Below, in pieces: positions 1 to 5,829 of a DNA stretch of 8,490 nt. This DNA comes from Candidatus Glassbacteria bacterium RIFCSPLOWO2_12_FULL_58_11 (GTDB lineage: Bacteria > Gemmatimonadota > Glassbacteria > GWA2-58-10): the NCBI GenBank assembly GCA_001780825.1, contig MFIX01000243.1:1-8490 (forward strand). Direction: 5' to 3'. A program made the position numbers and the translations under genes. Position 1 is the stretch's first letter. The number at the start of each line of letters is the position of its first letter. The notes under the pieces were generated by a model. The model made no database searches. It was given only the letters and a program-made list of their open reading frames with translations, and was not told where the DNA came from.

Positions 1-1
1 C

Positions 2-43
2 GGAGTGCGCACCCGGACAGGGGATTTCCTGCTGTTTCCGTAA
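2..43 (+). CDS. possible C-terminal tail of a plus-strand gene cut by the left edge
   Basis: One plus-strand frame is open from the window edge to a TAA at 41-43 and would encode the tail GVRTRTGDFLLFP. A small GC hairpin followed by four T residues begins four bases after the stop, as expected at the end of a transcript. Thirteen codons are too few to recognise a family, and a short open frame in GC-rich DNA can arise by chance. The call therefore rests only on the stop being next to a terminator-like element. Confidence 0.22.
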   Translation, partial: GVRTRTGDFLLFP

Positions 44-46
44 GGT

Positions 47-64
47 GCCCTGATTCGGGCTTTT
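47..64 (+). terminator. weak rho-independent terminator candidate
   Basis: The arms GCCC (47-50) and GGGC (57-60) form a four-base-pair GC stem with a six-base loop, followed directly by TTTT (61-64). The stem is short and the T tract minimal, so it would be a weak terminator. Its position just after the TAA at 41-43 is the main support. Confidence 0.3.
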
Positions 65-107
65 CAGTAATTCTAACCCGCATTTTTCACAAATTTCCGC
101 AAGTCCC

Positions 108-137
108 TGTAGGGGCGACGCATGCGTCGCCCCTACA
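108..137. repeat. perfect 30-bp palindrome, REP-like intergenic repeat
   Basis: The arm TGTAGGGGCGACGCA (108-122) is followed with no spacer by its exact reverse complement (123-137), giving a 15+15 bp perfect palindrome. It lies in non-coding DNA downstream of the DUF2905 gene. From memory, palindromes with GTAGGGGCG...CGCCCCTAC arms recur as dispersed intergenic repeats in many environmental bacterial genomes, so a REP or MITE-type repeat is the likeliest reading. Only one copy is present in this window. There is no T tract, so it is not a typical terminator. Confidence 0.85.
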
Positions 138-245
138 ATTACTCTGATATACTGCCTTTGCCTTCGAAAGAGGCATGTCCGCGCGCTTGCATGAAATTTT
201 ATGAATAATCCAGACTAATATTTTCTGCAGGCTCAACAGAAAAAA

Positions 246-476
246 TCATCCTCGGAATATCTTGAAGAGCAGGGTCAGCAGTACGCTGATTAGCAGGCAG
301 GTGGCGAGGGGAAAATAGAAGGTAAAGTTATCGCGCTTGATTACGATGTCGCCGGGCAGATGTCCGAGCCAGGGGATTTTAGGGCCGAGGATCAGCAGGA
401 GCCCCACTCCGGCCAGCACCAGGCCGAATATCAGCAGTACCCGGCCGAGGTTTCCGCCGAAATTTCCCGGATCCAT
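246..476 (-). CDS. DUF2905 family small inner-membrane protein
   Basis: This is a 76-residue protein with two membrane segments. The first is near the N-terminus (about residues 12-30, rich in L, I, V and G) and the second near the C-terminus (about 53-72). The hydrophilic link between them contains LPGDIVIKRDNFTFYFPLA, the signature of the DUF2905 family. No biochemical role is established for this family. The ATG at 476 is chosen because AGAGGA lies six bases upstream. The frame can be extended to a TTG at 494, but that has no usable ribosome binding site. The gene starts 25 bp after ruvB and is probably cotranscribed with it. DUF2905 genes next to ruvB are common, so the neighbourhood agrees with the call. 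The hairpin after its stop lacks a proper T tract, so the operon's terminator is not obvious. Confidence 0.9.
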   Translation of the reverse strand: MDPGNFGGNLGRVLLIFGLVLAGVGLLLILGPKIPWLGHLPGDIVIKRDNFTFYFPLATCLLISVLLTLLFKIFRG

Positions 477-501
477 GGCTTGTCCTCTGAACAAGGCTTA
501 G

Positions 502-1566
502 CTATTCTTTTGAAAAGAGATCGGACTGGCCGGAAAACGGCCCGGCCTGCGGCGCGGGCGGCTCGAGGCCGAGGTGACGGTAGGCCAGGGCGGTAGCCTC
601 GCGGCCGCGCGGCGTGCGGTTAATAAAACCGCGCTGGATCAGGAAAGGCTCGTAAACCTCCTCGATCGTATCCGGCTCCTCTCCCACCGAAACCGCCAGG
701 GTGCCGACACCCACCGGACGTCCGCCGTATTTTTCGATCAGGGAGCGCAGGATAGCGATATCCATCTCATCCAGCCCCAACTCATCCACTTCGAGCATTT
801 CCAGGCCCAGGCGGGCCACCTCGCCGGTAATCCGGCCATCGGCGCGCACCTGGGCGTAATCCCTGATCCTGCGCAACAGGCGGTTGGCGATACGCGCGGT
901 ACCGCGCGACCTGCGGCTGATCTCCTCCGCCCCATCTTTCTCCACCTCGACATTGAGGATTCCCGCCGAGCGGCGGACGATCTGTTCCAGCTCATCCTCG
1001 CTGTAGAAATTAAGCCGGCCCACGACTCCAAAGCGCGAGCGCATCGGGCTGGTCAACAGGCCGCTGCGGGTGGTGGCCCCGATCAGGGTGAACTTTTTCA
1101 GCGGGATCTTGACGCTGCGAGCGGCCGGACCGGTATCGATCATGATGTCGAGGGTGTAGTCCTCCATCGCCGGATAGAGGTATTCCTCGACATTGCTCCG
1201 CAGACGGTGGATTTCATCGATAAAAAGTATATCGCCCTGGCCCAGATTGGTCAGCAGGCCCGCCAGGTCGCCGGCCTTTTCCAGCACCGGCCCGCTGGTC
1301 ACCCGGATATTGACCTCCATCTCCCGCGCGATGATATGCGCCAGGGTGGTTTTGCCCAGCCCGGGGGGGCCGCAGAACAGGCAATGGTCGAGGGCCTCTC
1401 CCCTGCCCCGGGCGGCCTCGATAAACACTTCCAGCTTCTCTTTAAGCTTGGGCTGTCCGACAAACTCAGCCAGAGTCGTCGGCCTCAGGCTGCCCTCGAA
1501 GCTCAGCTCATCGGCCAGCACGCCGGGACTGGTCAGGTCGTATCTTTTGCCACCGCTTTCATCCAT
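502..1566 (-). CDS. ruvB: Holliday junction branch migration DNA helicase RuvB
   Basis: RuvB is the hexameric AAA+ motor that, loaded by RuvA, pumps DNA through Holliday junctions in recombinational repair. The 354-residue protein has Walker A GPPGLGKT (66-73), Walker B LFIDEIHR (114-121), sensor 1 within GATTRSG (163-169), the arginine-finger region SPMRSRFG (173-180) and sensor 2 RGTARIANRLLRR (221-233). The C-terminal winged helix (about 263-333) carries GGRPVGVGTLA and the RGFINRTPRGR wing. All catalytic motifs are intact. It is slightly longer than the usual 335-345 residues because of a Pro/Gly-rich tail ending QSDLFSKE. The ATG at 1566 has no strong Shine-Dalgarno sequence. It lies 38 bp after ruvA, in the third of three consecutive ruv genes, so translation may depend on operon context. 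Confidence 0.99.
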   Translation of the reverse strand: MDESGGKRYDLTSPGVLADELSFEGSLRPTTLAEFVGQPKLKEKLEVFIEAARGRGEALDHCLFCGPPGLGKTTLAHIIAREMEVNIRVTSGPVLEKAGDLAGLLTNLGQGDILFIDEIHRLRSNVEEYLYPAMEDYTLDIMIDTGPAARSVKIPLKKFTLIGATTRSGLLTSPMRSRFGVVGRLNFYSEDELEQIVRRSAGILNVEVEKDGAEEISRRSRGTARIANRLLRRIRDYAQVRADGRITGEVARLGLEMLEVDELGLDEMDIAILRSLIEKYGGRPVGVGTLAVSVGEEPDTIEEVYEPFLIQRGFINRTPRGREATALAYRHLGLEPPAPQAGPFSGQSDLFSKE

Positions 1567-1604
1567 CCGGGATTATTCCATGGGTTAATAAATTATCCGG
1601 CCTG

Positions 1605-2195
1605 TCACATGCTGGCCAAGGCGCGACGGACCAGCTCGGTGGTCTCAAGTTGTCCGCCTGATTTTTCGAGCACCTTGAATACCGCTTTTTCCGCCTGGAG
1701 CCGTGAAAACCCCAAGGACAAGAGCGCGGCCAGCGCCTCCCCGCCCTCGGAGCTTAAGGCTCCGGCGCCGGCCACCTCTCCCAGCGGGACCAGCCCGCCG
1801 AGCTTGCCTTTCAGCTCCAGGACAATCCGCTCGGCGGTCTTTTTCCCCACTCCCGGGATACGGTCGAGAATGGAGGTCTGCCCGGTCTCCACCGCGGTGA
1901 AAAGCTGCTCCGGCGACAGGCCGCTCAGAATGGCCAGAGCCAGACGCGGTCCGACTCCGCTGACTGAAATCATCTTTTCGAAAGTTCCGCGCTGCTCGCG
2001 CGAGGAAAAGCCATAGAGCAGGAGGGCGTCCTCACGGACATGCAGGTAGGTAAAAAGCCGGGCCTGCTCGCCGACCGAGGGCAGACTGTCGAAAGTGGGC
2101 AGAGGCACCGCGAGCTGGTAACCCACGCCTCCGGCCGAGATGACCACCGCGGAGGGCGATTTTTCGAGCAGTTTACCTTCGAGCTGGGCGATCAT
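1605..2195 (-). CDS. ruvA: Holliday junction DNA helicase subunit RuvA
   Basis: RuvA binds the four-way junction as a tetramer, holds it open, and recruits RuvB. The protein is 196 residues, normal for the family. The N-terminal OB-fold domain (about 1-64) contains the acidic pin E55-D56 in the stretch VREDALLLYGF, at the same residue numbers as the E. coli pin. Two helix-hairpin-helix motifs follow, around SGVGPRLALAIL (79-90) and IPGVGKKTAERIVLEL (113-128). A flexible linker leads to the RuvB-binding domain III (about 152-196, with LLSLGFSRLQAEKAV). The ATG at 2195 has only a distant AGGA upstream, so the ribosome binding site is weak. The 59-bp gap after ruvC holds a small GC hairpin right after the ruvC stop (2242-2254, CCGCT/AGCGG arms). 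It has no T tract and could modulate mRNA stability rather than terminate. Confidence 0.98.
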   Translation of the reverse strand: MIAQLEGKLLEKSPSAVVISAGGVGYQLAVPLPTFDSLPSVGEQARLFTYLHVREDALLLYGFSSREQRGTFEKMISVSGVGPRLALAILSGLSPEQLFTAVETGQTSILDRIPGVGKKTAERIVLELKGKLGGLVPLGEVAGAGALSSEGGEALAALLSLGFSRLQAEKAVFKVLEKSGGQLETTELVRRALASM

Positions 2196-2254
2196 CTTAT
2201 TTCAGGGGTTTCCTTTCGGAGCACCGGCTGCGTAATTGCTTCCGCTCCGAGCGG

Positions 2255-2761
2255 CTACAGGCAGCGGTGCGAATGACAGAGGGCCAGAGCTAGCGCATCC
2301 GCGGCATCGAAAGGTTTCGGCGGCGCATCCAGGCCCAGCACGGCCTGCACCATGCGCTGGACCTGCTCCTTGGAGGCGTCCCCGCGCCCGACCACCGCTT
2401 TCTTGACCTCGCGCGGGCTGTATTCATGGACCGGGACCCCGGCCAGACCACCGGCCAGGATTATCACGCCGCGGACCTGGCCGATGGATTTGAGGCTCTG
2501 AACGTTTTTACCGTAAAAGATATCTTCGACTACCAGAAACTGCGGCTGGTGAAGGTCAATAAGCTCGCGGATAAAATTGAAGATGCGGCACAGCTTGTCC
2601 GGCAGGCTTTCCTCAGGGCGGGCCCGGGAGGTCCCGCAGGCAATCATCCGGGTGATTCCGCCGCTCTTACGCACCACGCCGTATCCGGTGATTTCACCGC
2701 CCGGATCGATACCCAGGATCGTGCCTCCGGCAATCTGATGGCTTGAATCACTGGCTTTCAA
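2255..2761 (-). CDS. ruvC: crossover junction endodeoxyribonuclease RuvC
   Basis: RuvC is the dimeric, metal-dependent resolvase that cuts Holliday junctions symmetrically, working with RuvAB. The 168-residue protein has an RNase H-like fold, with all four catalytic acids visible: D19 in LGIDPG, E79 in VVEDIFYGKN, and D152 and D155 in FDAADALALALCH. The loop GRGDASKEQVQRMV (125-138) is also typical. The start is a TTG at 2761, inside the last codons of yebC (14-bp overlap), supported by GAGGTGAT eight bases upstream. It gives about 13 extra residues before the usual start near ILGIDPG. At that usual position the codon is ACG, and no ATG or GTG occurs nearby in frame. The overlap suggests translational coupling to yebC. 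Confidence 0.97.
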   Translation of the reverse strand: MKASDSSHQIAGGTILGIDPGGEITGYGVVRKSGGITRMIACGTSRARPEESLPDKLCRIFNFIRELIDLHQPQFLVVEDIFYGKNVQSLKSIGQVRGVIILAGGLAGVPVHEYSPREVKKAVVGRGDASKEQVQRMVQAVLGLDAPPKPFDAADALALALCHSHRCL

Positions 2762-3500
2762 GCTTGCGCATCACCTCTTCATCGATATCGAAATTCGAGC
2801 TGACCCTCTGGACATCCTCGTTGTCCTCGATCGCTTCCATCAGCTTCAGCACTTTTTCCGCATCCCGCTCCTCGAGCTTTATCGTGCTCGCAGGCATCAT
2901 CGCCAGCTCCGCCTCGCTGATCTCGATTCCTTTTTTCTCCAGCCCCTCCCTGACCCGGCTCAAGTCCTCGGCCGCCGTGGTTACCACGTGCAGTCCGCTC
3001 TCCTTGACTATGTCCTCGGCCCCCAGCTCCGTGGCTTCCAGGAACACGGTTTCTTCATCGTATTTTTCCGCATCGATGTAGATATGGCCTCTCTGGCTGA
3101 ACATCCAGGCCACCGAGCCGGCCTCGGCCATCCGGCCGCCGTGCTTGGTCAGAGTGTGGCGGATATCGCCGACCGTGCGGTTCTTGTTGTCGGTGAGCAC
3201 CTCGATATAGAGCGCCACCCCTCCCGGACCGTAGCCCTCGTAGATCGATTCCTCGTACTGCACACCGGGAAGTTCGCCGGTGCCTTTTTTGATCGCCCGG
3301 TCGATATTGTCCTTGGGCATGTTGGCAGTTTTCGCGGCATCCACAGCGGAGCGCAGGCGCGGGTTGCTGTTCGGATCCCCTCCGCCGTTCCGGGCAGCGA
3401 CCGAGATTTCCTTGATCAGCTTGGTGAATATCTTGCCGCGCCGCTCATCCTCTTTGCCCTTTTTCCTTTTTATAGTCGACCATTTGGAATGGCCAGACAT
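2748..3500 (-). CDS. yebC: YebC/PmpR family protein (DUF28; TACO1 homologue)
   Basis: This is a full-length 250-residue YebC-family protein. The N-terminal signature MSGHSKWSTIKRKKG and RRGKIFTKLIKEI (20-32) is canonical. It is followed by a PRLRSAVDAAKTANMPKDNI helix (48-66), the central YEGYGPGGVALYIEVLTDN stretch (87-105), and the C-terminal DNEDVQRVSSNFDI (227-240). The family was first described as DNA-binding transcription regulators (PmpR), including regulators of ruv genes. More recent work on YebC and mitochondrial TACO1 points to a role in translation, especially of proline-rich stretches. I cannot tell which role dominates here. The ATG at 3500 follows a very good GGAGGAAAT. It is the first gene of the ruv operon, and its final 14 bp overlap ruvC. 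Confidence 0.97.
   Translation of the reverse strand: MSGHSKWSTIKRKKGKEDERRGKIFTKLIKEISVAARNGGGDPNSNPRLRSAVDAAKTANMPKDNIDRAIKKGTGELPGVQYEESIYEGYGPGGVALYIEVLTDNKNRTVGDIRHTLTKHGGRMAEAGSVAWMFSQRGHIYIDAEKYDEETVFLEATELGAEDIVKESGLHVVTTAAEDLSRVREGLEKKGIEISEAELAMMPASTIKLEERDAEKVLKLMEAIEDNEDVQRVSSNFDIDEEVMRKLESQ
2770..2777 (-). promoter_or_regulatory. strong Shine-Dalgarno sequence of ruvC inside yebC
   Basis: Read on the minus strand this is GAGGTGAT, a long match to the anti-Shine-Dalgarno partner AGGAGGTGAT, placed eight bases before the TTG at 2761. It lies within the yebC codons for residues near EEVMRKLES. It decides the ruvC start, which otherwise lacks any ATG or GTG codon. Confidence 0.7.
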
Positions 3501-3544
3501 ATTTCCTCCGGCTTTACAGCTTTTATCTGATTGTTATCGTTTTC

Positions 3545-3600
3545 GCGGACCGGGCCTGTCCGCCAGAGCCGGACCGGGCGTGTTAATCCCGCGATCCGGC
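3545..3600 (-). other. two tandem GC-rich hairpins in the probable yebC leader
   Basis: Hairpin one pairs GCGGAC (3545-3550) with GTCCGC (3558-3563) around a seven-base loop. Hairpin two pairs GCCGGA (3568-3573) with TCCGGC (3595-3600) and, after a small internal loop, CGGG (3575-3578) with CCCG (3588-3591). A ten-base direct repeat, CGGACCGGGC, occurs at 3546-3555 and 3570-3579. If the promoter proposed at 3620-3648 is right, both hairpins lie in a yebC 5' leader of roughly 110 nt. Neither has a T tract on either strand. The function is unknown; the DNA could instead be an operator or palindromic repeat. Confidence 0.45.
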
Positions 3601-3619
3601 AGGACTAGAAGACTTTAAT

Positions 3620-3648
3620 AATATAGTCAGCCGCCAATTAAAATGCAA
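3620..3648 (-). promoter_or_regulatory. candidate sigma-70 promoter for the yebC-ruvCAB operon
   Basis: On the minus strand, TTGCAT (3648-3643) and TATATT (3625-3620) are separated by exactly 17 bases. The -10 box matches the consensus at five of six positions and the -35 box at three. Transcription would begin near 3613, giving a leader of about 110 nt that contains the two hairpins. The surrounding DNA is more AT-rich than the genes, as expected of a promoter. Confidence 0.38.
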
Positions 3649-3683
3649 TCCAATTCAAATCAAGAGCCCGGGCAGCGACAGTG

Positions 3684-3712
3684 TTGTCAAAGGGCCGTCA
3701 GGATGTTAGCTT
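3684..3712 (+). promoter_or_regulatory. weak promoter candidate for the DUF1611 gene
   Basis: TTGTCA (3684-3689) is a five-of-six match to the -35 consensus. Seventeen bases later comes TAGCTT (3707-3712), a poor -10 box partly compensated by an extended TG one base upstream (3704-3705). It lies 46 bp before the DUF1611 ATG and points the right way. The evidence is modest. Confidence 0.3.
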
Positions 3713-3758
3713 ATGGCCTTATTTTTAATCCAGATCGAAGGTCCGGGAGACGATTTTT

Positions 3759-4841
3759 ATGCAAACAGCGCGGACAGTCCTGCTCTGCGAGGGTGCATTC
3801 GCGGATTTCGGGACCAGCAAGACGGCTTACGGGATTTTACGTTTCAGCCCGGAATCGGTGGTGGCGGTTATCGACAGCACGAACGCCGGACGGGATGCTT
3901 TCGAGGTCAGCGGCCTGGGCCGCGGCATTCCGGTAGTCCGGGACCTCGAGGCGGCCCTGGCCTTCTCGCCCCGGCGGCTGGTAATCGGGATCGCCACGGT
4001 GGGTGGCGTGCTCCCCCCGGCGCTGCGCAAGATAGTTTTCACCGCGCTGGAAAAGGGGCTGGAAGTCCATAACGGCCTTCACGAAATGCTGGCCGACAAC
4101 CCGGAGCTGGCTGCGGCGGCAAAGCGCGGCGGGGGCGGCATCGTGGACCTGCGAAGGGAGCCGGAAAACCTGGAGGTGGGAACCCTCCGGGCGCAACAGG
4201 TCCCGGCCTGCGTGGTCCTGACAGTCGGCACGGACTGCAACACAGGCAAGATGACCACCGCTCTGGAGCTGGTGCGCGAAGCCGCAGGATGCGGGATCGA
4301 ATCACGCTTCTGCGCCACCGGGCAGACCGGGATCGCCATCGCCGGCTGGGGCATCGCCATCGATCACGTACTGAGTGATTTCACGGCCGGGGCCGCGGAG
4401 TGGCTGGTTCTGGAGGCGGGTAAAGACAAAAAAGTCCGGCTGATCGCGGTCGAGGGCCAGGGGGCGCTGGCCCAGCCGGTGTATTCGGGGGTTACGCTTT
4501 CCCTGATGCACGGCTGCCTGCCGGATGCGATGATCCTCTGCCACCGCGCGGACCAGGATAAAATTGAAGTCGTCGATACCCCCATGCCGCCGCTGACAGA
4601 GCATATCCGCCTCTACGAGGAGGCAATGCGCCTGGTCAAGCCCGCCAAAGTCAAAGCCCTGGCCATCAACACCCGCGGCCTGGAGCAGGAGGAGGCCCTG
4701 CGGCTGCTGGAAGAGGCCAGCCGCAGCACCGGCCTGCCGGCCACCGATCCGGTGCGCTTCGGCGCCGAGAAGCTCCTCGAGGCGCTTCTCCGGGAGGACT
4801 TGCGTAAAATCCCGCTTTATTCCGGCGGCCCGGCCAGTTGA
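3759..4841 (+). CDS. DUF1611 family P-loop protein, DgcN-like (possible D-glutamate N-acetyltransferase)
   Basis: The 360-residue protein has an N-terminal Rossmann-like domain (about 1-145, with conserved HNGLHEML at 105-112). A C-terminal P-loop domain follows, whose phosphate-binding loop is VGTDCNTGKMTT (156-167). ATGQTG (187-191 region) and VEGQGALAQPVYSGVTLSL (231-249) are further DUF1611 hallmarks. In marine bacteria a DUF1611 member, DgcN, was shown to N-acetylate D-glutamate, working with DgcA, a dipeptide-epimerase-like partner. No dgcA-like gene is present here, so that specific reaction is only a possibility. The ATG at 3759 has GGGAG nine bases upstream. The stop codon overlaps the earliest possible TTG start of the following TPR gene, so the two may be cotranscribed. 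The family assignment is firm; the substrate is not. Confidence 0.9.
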   Translation: MQTARTVLLCEGAFADFGTSKTAYGILRFSPESVVAVIDSTNAGRDAFEVSGLGRGIPVVRDLEAALAFSPRRLVIGIATVGGVLPPALRKIVFTALEKGLEVHNGLHEMLADNPELAAAAKRGGGGIVDLRREPENLEVGTLRAQQVPACVVLTVGTDCNTGKMTTALELVREAAGCGIESRFCATGQTGIAIAGWGIAIDHVLSDFTAGAAEWLVLEAGKDKKVRLIAVEGQGALAQPVYSGVTLSLMHGCLPDAMILCHRADQDKIEVVDTPMPPLTEHIRLYEEAMRLVKPAKVKALAINTRGLEQEEALRLLEEASRSTGLPATDPVRFGAEKLLEALLREDLRKIPLYSGGPAS

Positions 4842-4867
4842 ATTTTCTCCCCTCTCAGCAATCAAAA

Positions 4868-5650
4868 ATGTCGGATATGACGCTTAAACTGGAAATTGAG
4901 TTGCACGGGTTTGCCTGGAAAAATATGTTGTTTGCGCTCGTGCTCATCCTGCCGGCGCTGGCCTGCCAGAGCTCGCCCGAACGGCCGGCGCTAAAAGAGG
5001 CCCAGTTGTTCCGGAGCAGCGGCCAGTACCAGAAGGCGCTGGAAAGCTACCAGCTTGTCCTAACGATCAACCCGGACAACCAGGAGGCAAAGCTCGGTAC
5101 CGGTTTCTGCCAGATCGAGCTGGAGCGGTTCGCTGAGGCGCAGGAGACTTTAAAGGAGCTGACCGCGAAACACCCGGACAACGAGCAAGCCTATTACCGC
5201 CTGGGCCAGATCCACCTGCACCTCAAGCAATACACTCAGGCGGTGGAGGCCTTGCGCCGGGCGCTCTCGCTCGATGACCATTTCGCGGACACGCACTACT
5301 ATCTAGGCCTGGCCTATGGAGAGCTCAGGCAGTACGGCCCGGCTCTCGCCGAGTTCTCGGCCACGGTCAAGCTGGACCCGGGATACATCGAGGCTTATTA
5401 CAACATGGGGAACCTTTACACACGTGAGAAAAAATACGACAAGGCTATCGAGGCCTATGGCAGGCTGCTCAAGAAAAAACCCGACCACCTGATGGCGCTC
5501 TATCTCAGCGGAGATTCATATTATGCGCTTGGGCGCTACCCGGAGGCCGAAAAGATGTTCGAAAAGGCGCTGGAGGTCAATTTCGGTTTTACCGCGGCTC
5601 AGATGGCCCTGAAAAAATGCCAGGAGAAAATAGCGGAAGGCAGCTTCTGA
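4868..5650 (+). CDS. TPR-repeat protein, probable lipoprotein
   Basis: Counting from this ATG the protein is 260 residues. A hydrophobic export segment (MLFALVLILPALA) ends at a cysteine (PALAC) that resembles a lipobox but is not ideal: P at -4 and L at -2. Six back-to-back 34-residue TPR units fill the rest, starting roughly at residues 38, 72, 106, 140, 174 and 208. Each has the usual pattern (Y..LG..Y.....Y..A...., then a P near the end). A short charged tail follows. TPR proteins are scaffolds for protein-protein contact; this one probably acts at the outer membrane or in the periplasm. The start is uncertain. The frame extends to a TTG at 4838 overlapping the DUF1611 stop. Later candidates are ATG 4877, TTG 4901 (GGA eight bases upstream) and ATG 4925. 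TTG 4901 gives the most typical lipoprotein signal length. Confidence 0.88.
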   Translation: MSDMTLKLEIELHGFAWKNMLFALVLILPALACQSSPERPALKEAQLFRSSGQYQKALESYQLVLTINPDNQEAKLGTGFCQIELERFAEAQETLKELTAKHPDNEQAYYRLGQIHLHLKQYTQAVEALRRALSLDDHFADTHYYLGLAYGELRQYGPALAEFSATVKLDPGYIEAYYNMGNLYTREKKYDKAIEAYGRLLKKKPDHLMALYLSGDSYYALGRYPEAEKMFEKALEVNFGFTAAQMALKKCQEKIAEGSF

Positions 5651-5762
5651 AAAGCAGGCCGGCAAATTTCAAGTCCTGTGGCTTTCCAGCCGATAAGTTG
5701 GTAGAGCGTATCGTCGGCAAAAGGCATGGGAGAAAATTAGTGACCGGACGTATAATCTTCCC

Positions 5763-5791
5763 TTGATCTAAAGCGGGGATTATGGTATAGT
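5763..5791 (+). promoter_or_regulatory. sigma-70 type promoter for the lytic transglycosylase
   Basis: TTGATC (5763-5768) and TATAGT (5786-5791) are exactly 17 bases apart, and the -10 box is extended by TG at 5783-5784. Matches to consensus are four and five of six. Transcription would start near 5798, about 32 bases before the ATG. A perfect TATAAT also occurs at 5751-5756 but has no matching -35 box. This is the best-formed promoter on the plus strand of the window. Confidence 0.6.
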
Positions 5792-5829
5792 CAGCCCAAT
5801 AAACCGGTCCGTTAGATGGAGGAAAATAA

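Noticed and set aside
221..243. TTTTCTG/CAGAAAA inverted repeat just after the DUF2905 stop as a terminator
   Set aside because: The stem is AT-rich and short with a nine-base loop, and no T tract follows it on the minus strand.
574..2016. 480-residue plus-strand open frame opposite ruvB and ruvA
   Set aside because: It lies antisense to two certain genes, crosses both, and has the low-complexity Arg/Pro/Ala/Ser/Gln composition typical of a shadow frame in GC-rich DNA.
4302..4865. 187-residue minus-strand frame opposite the DUF1611 gene
   Set aside because: It is antisense to a gene with clear family motifs and shows no recognisable domain or ribosome binding site.
5690..5722. GCCGATA...TATCGTCGGC inverted repeat upstream of the transglycosylase
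   Set aside because: Only five pairs hold in any one register, with a long loop; not distinguishable from chance.
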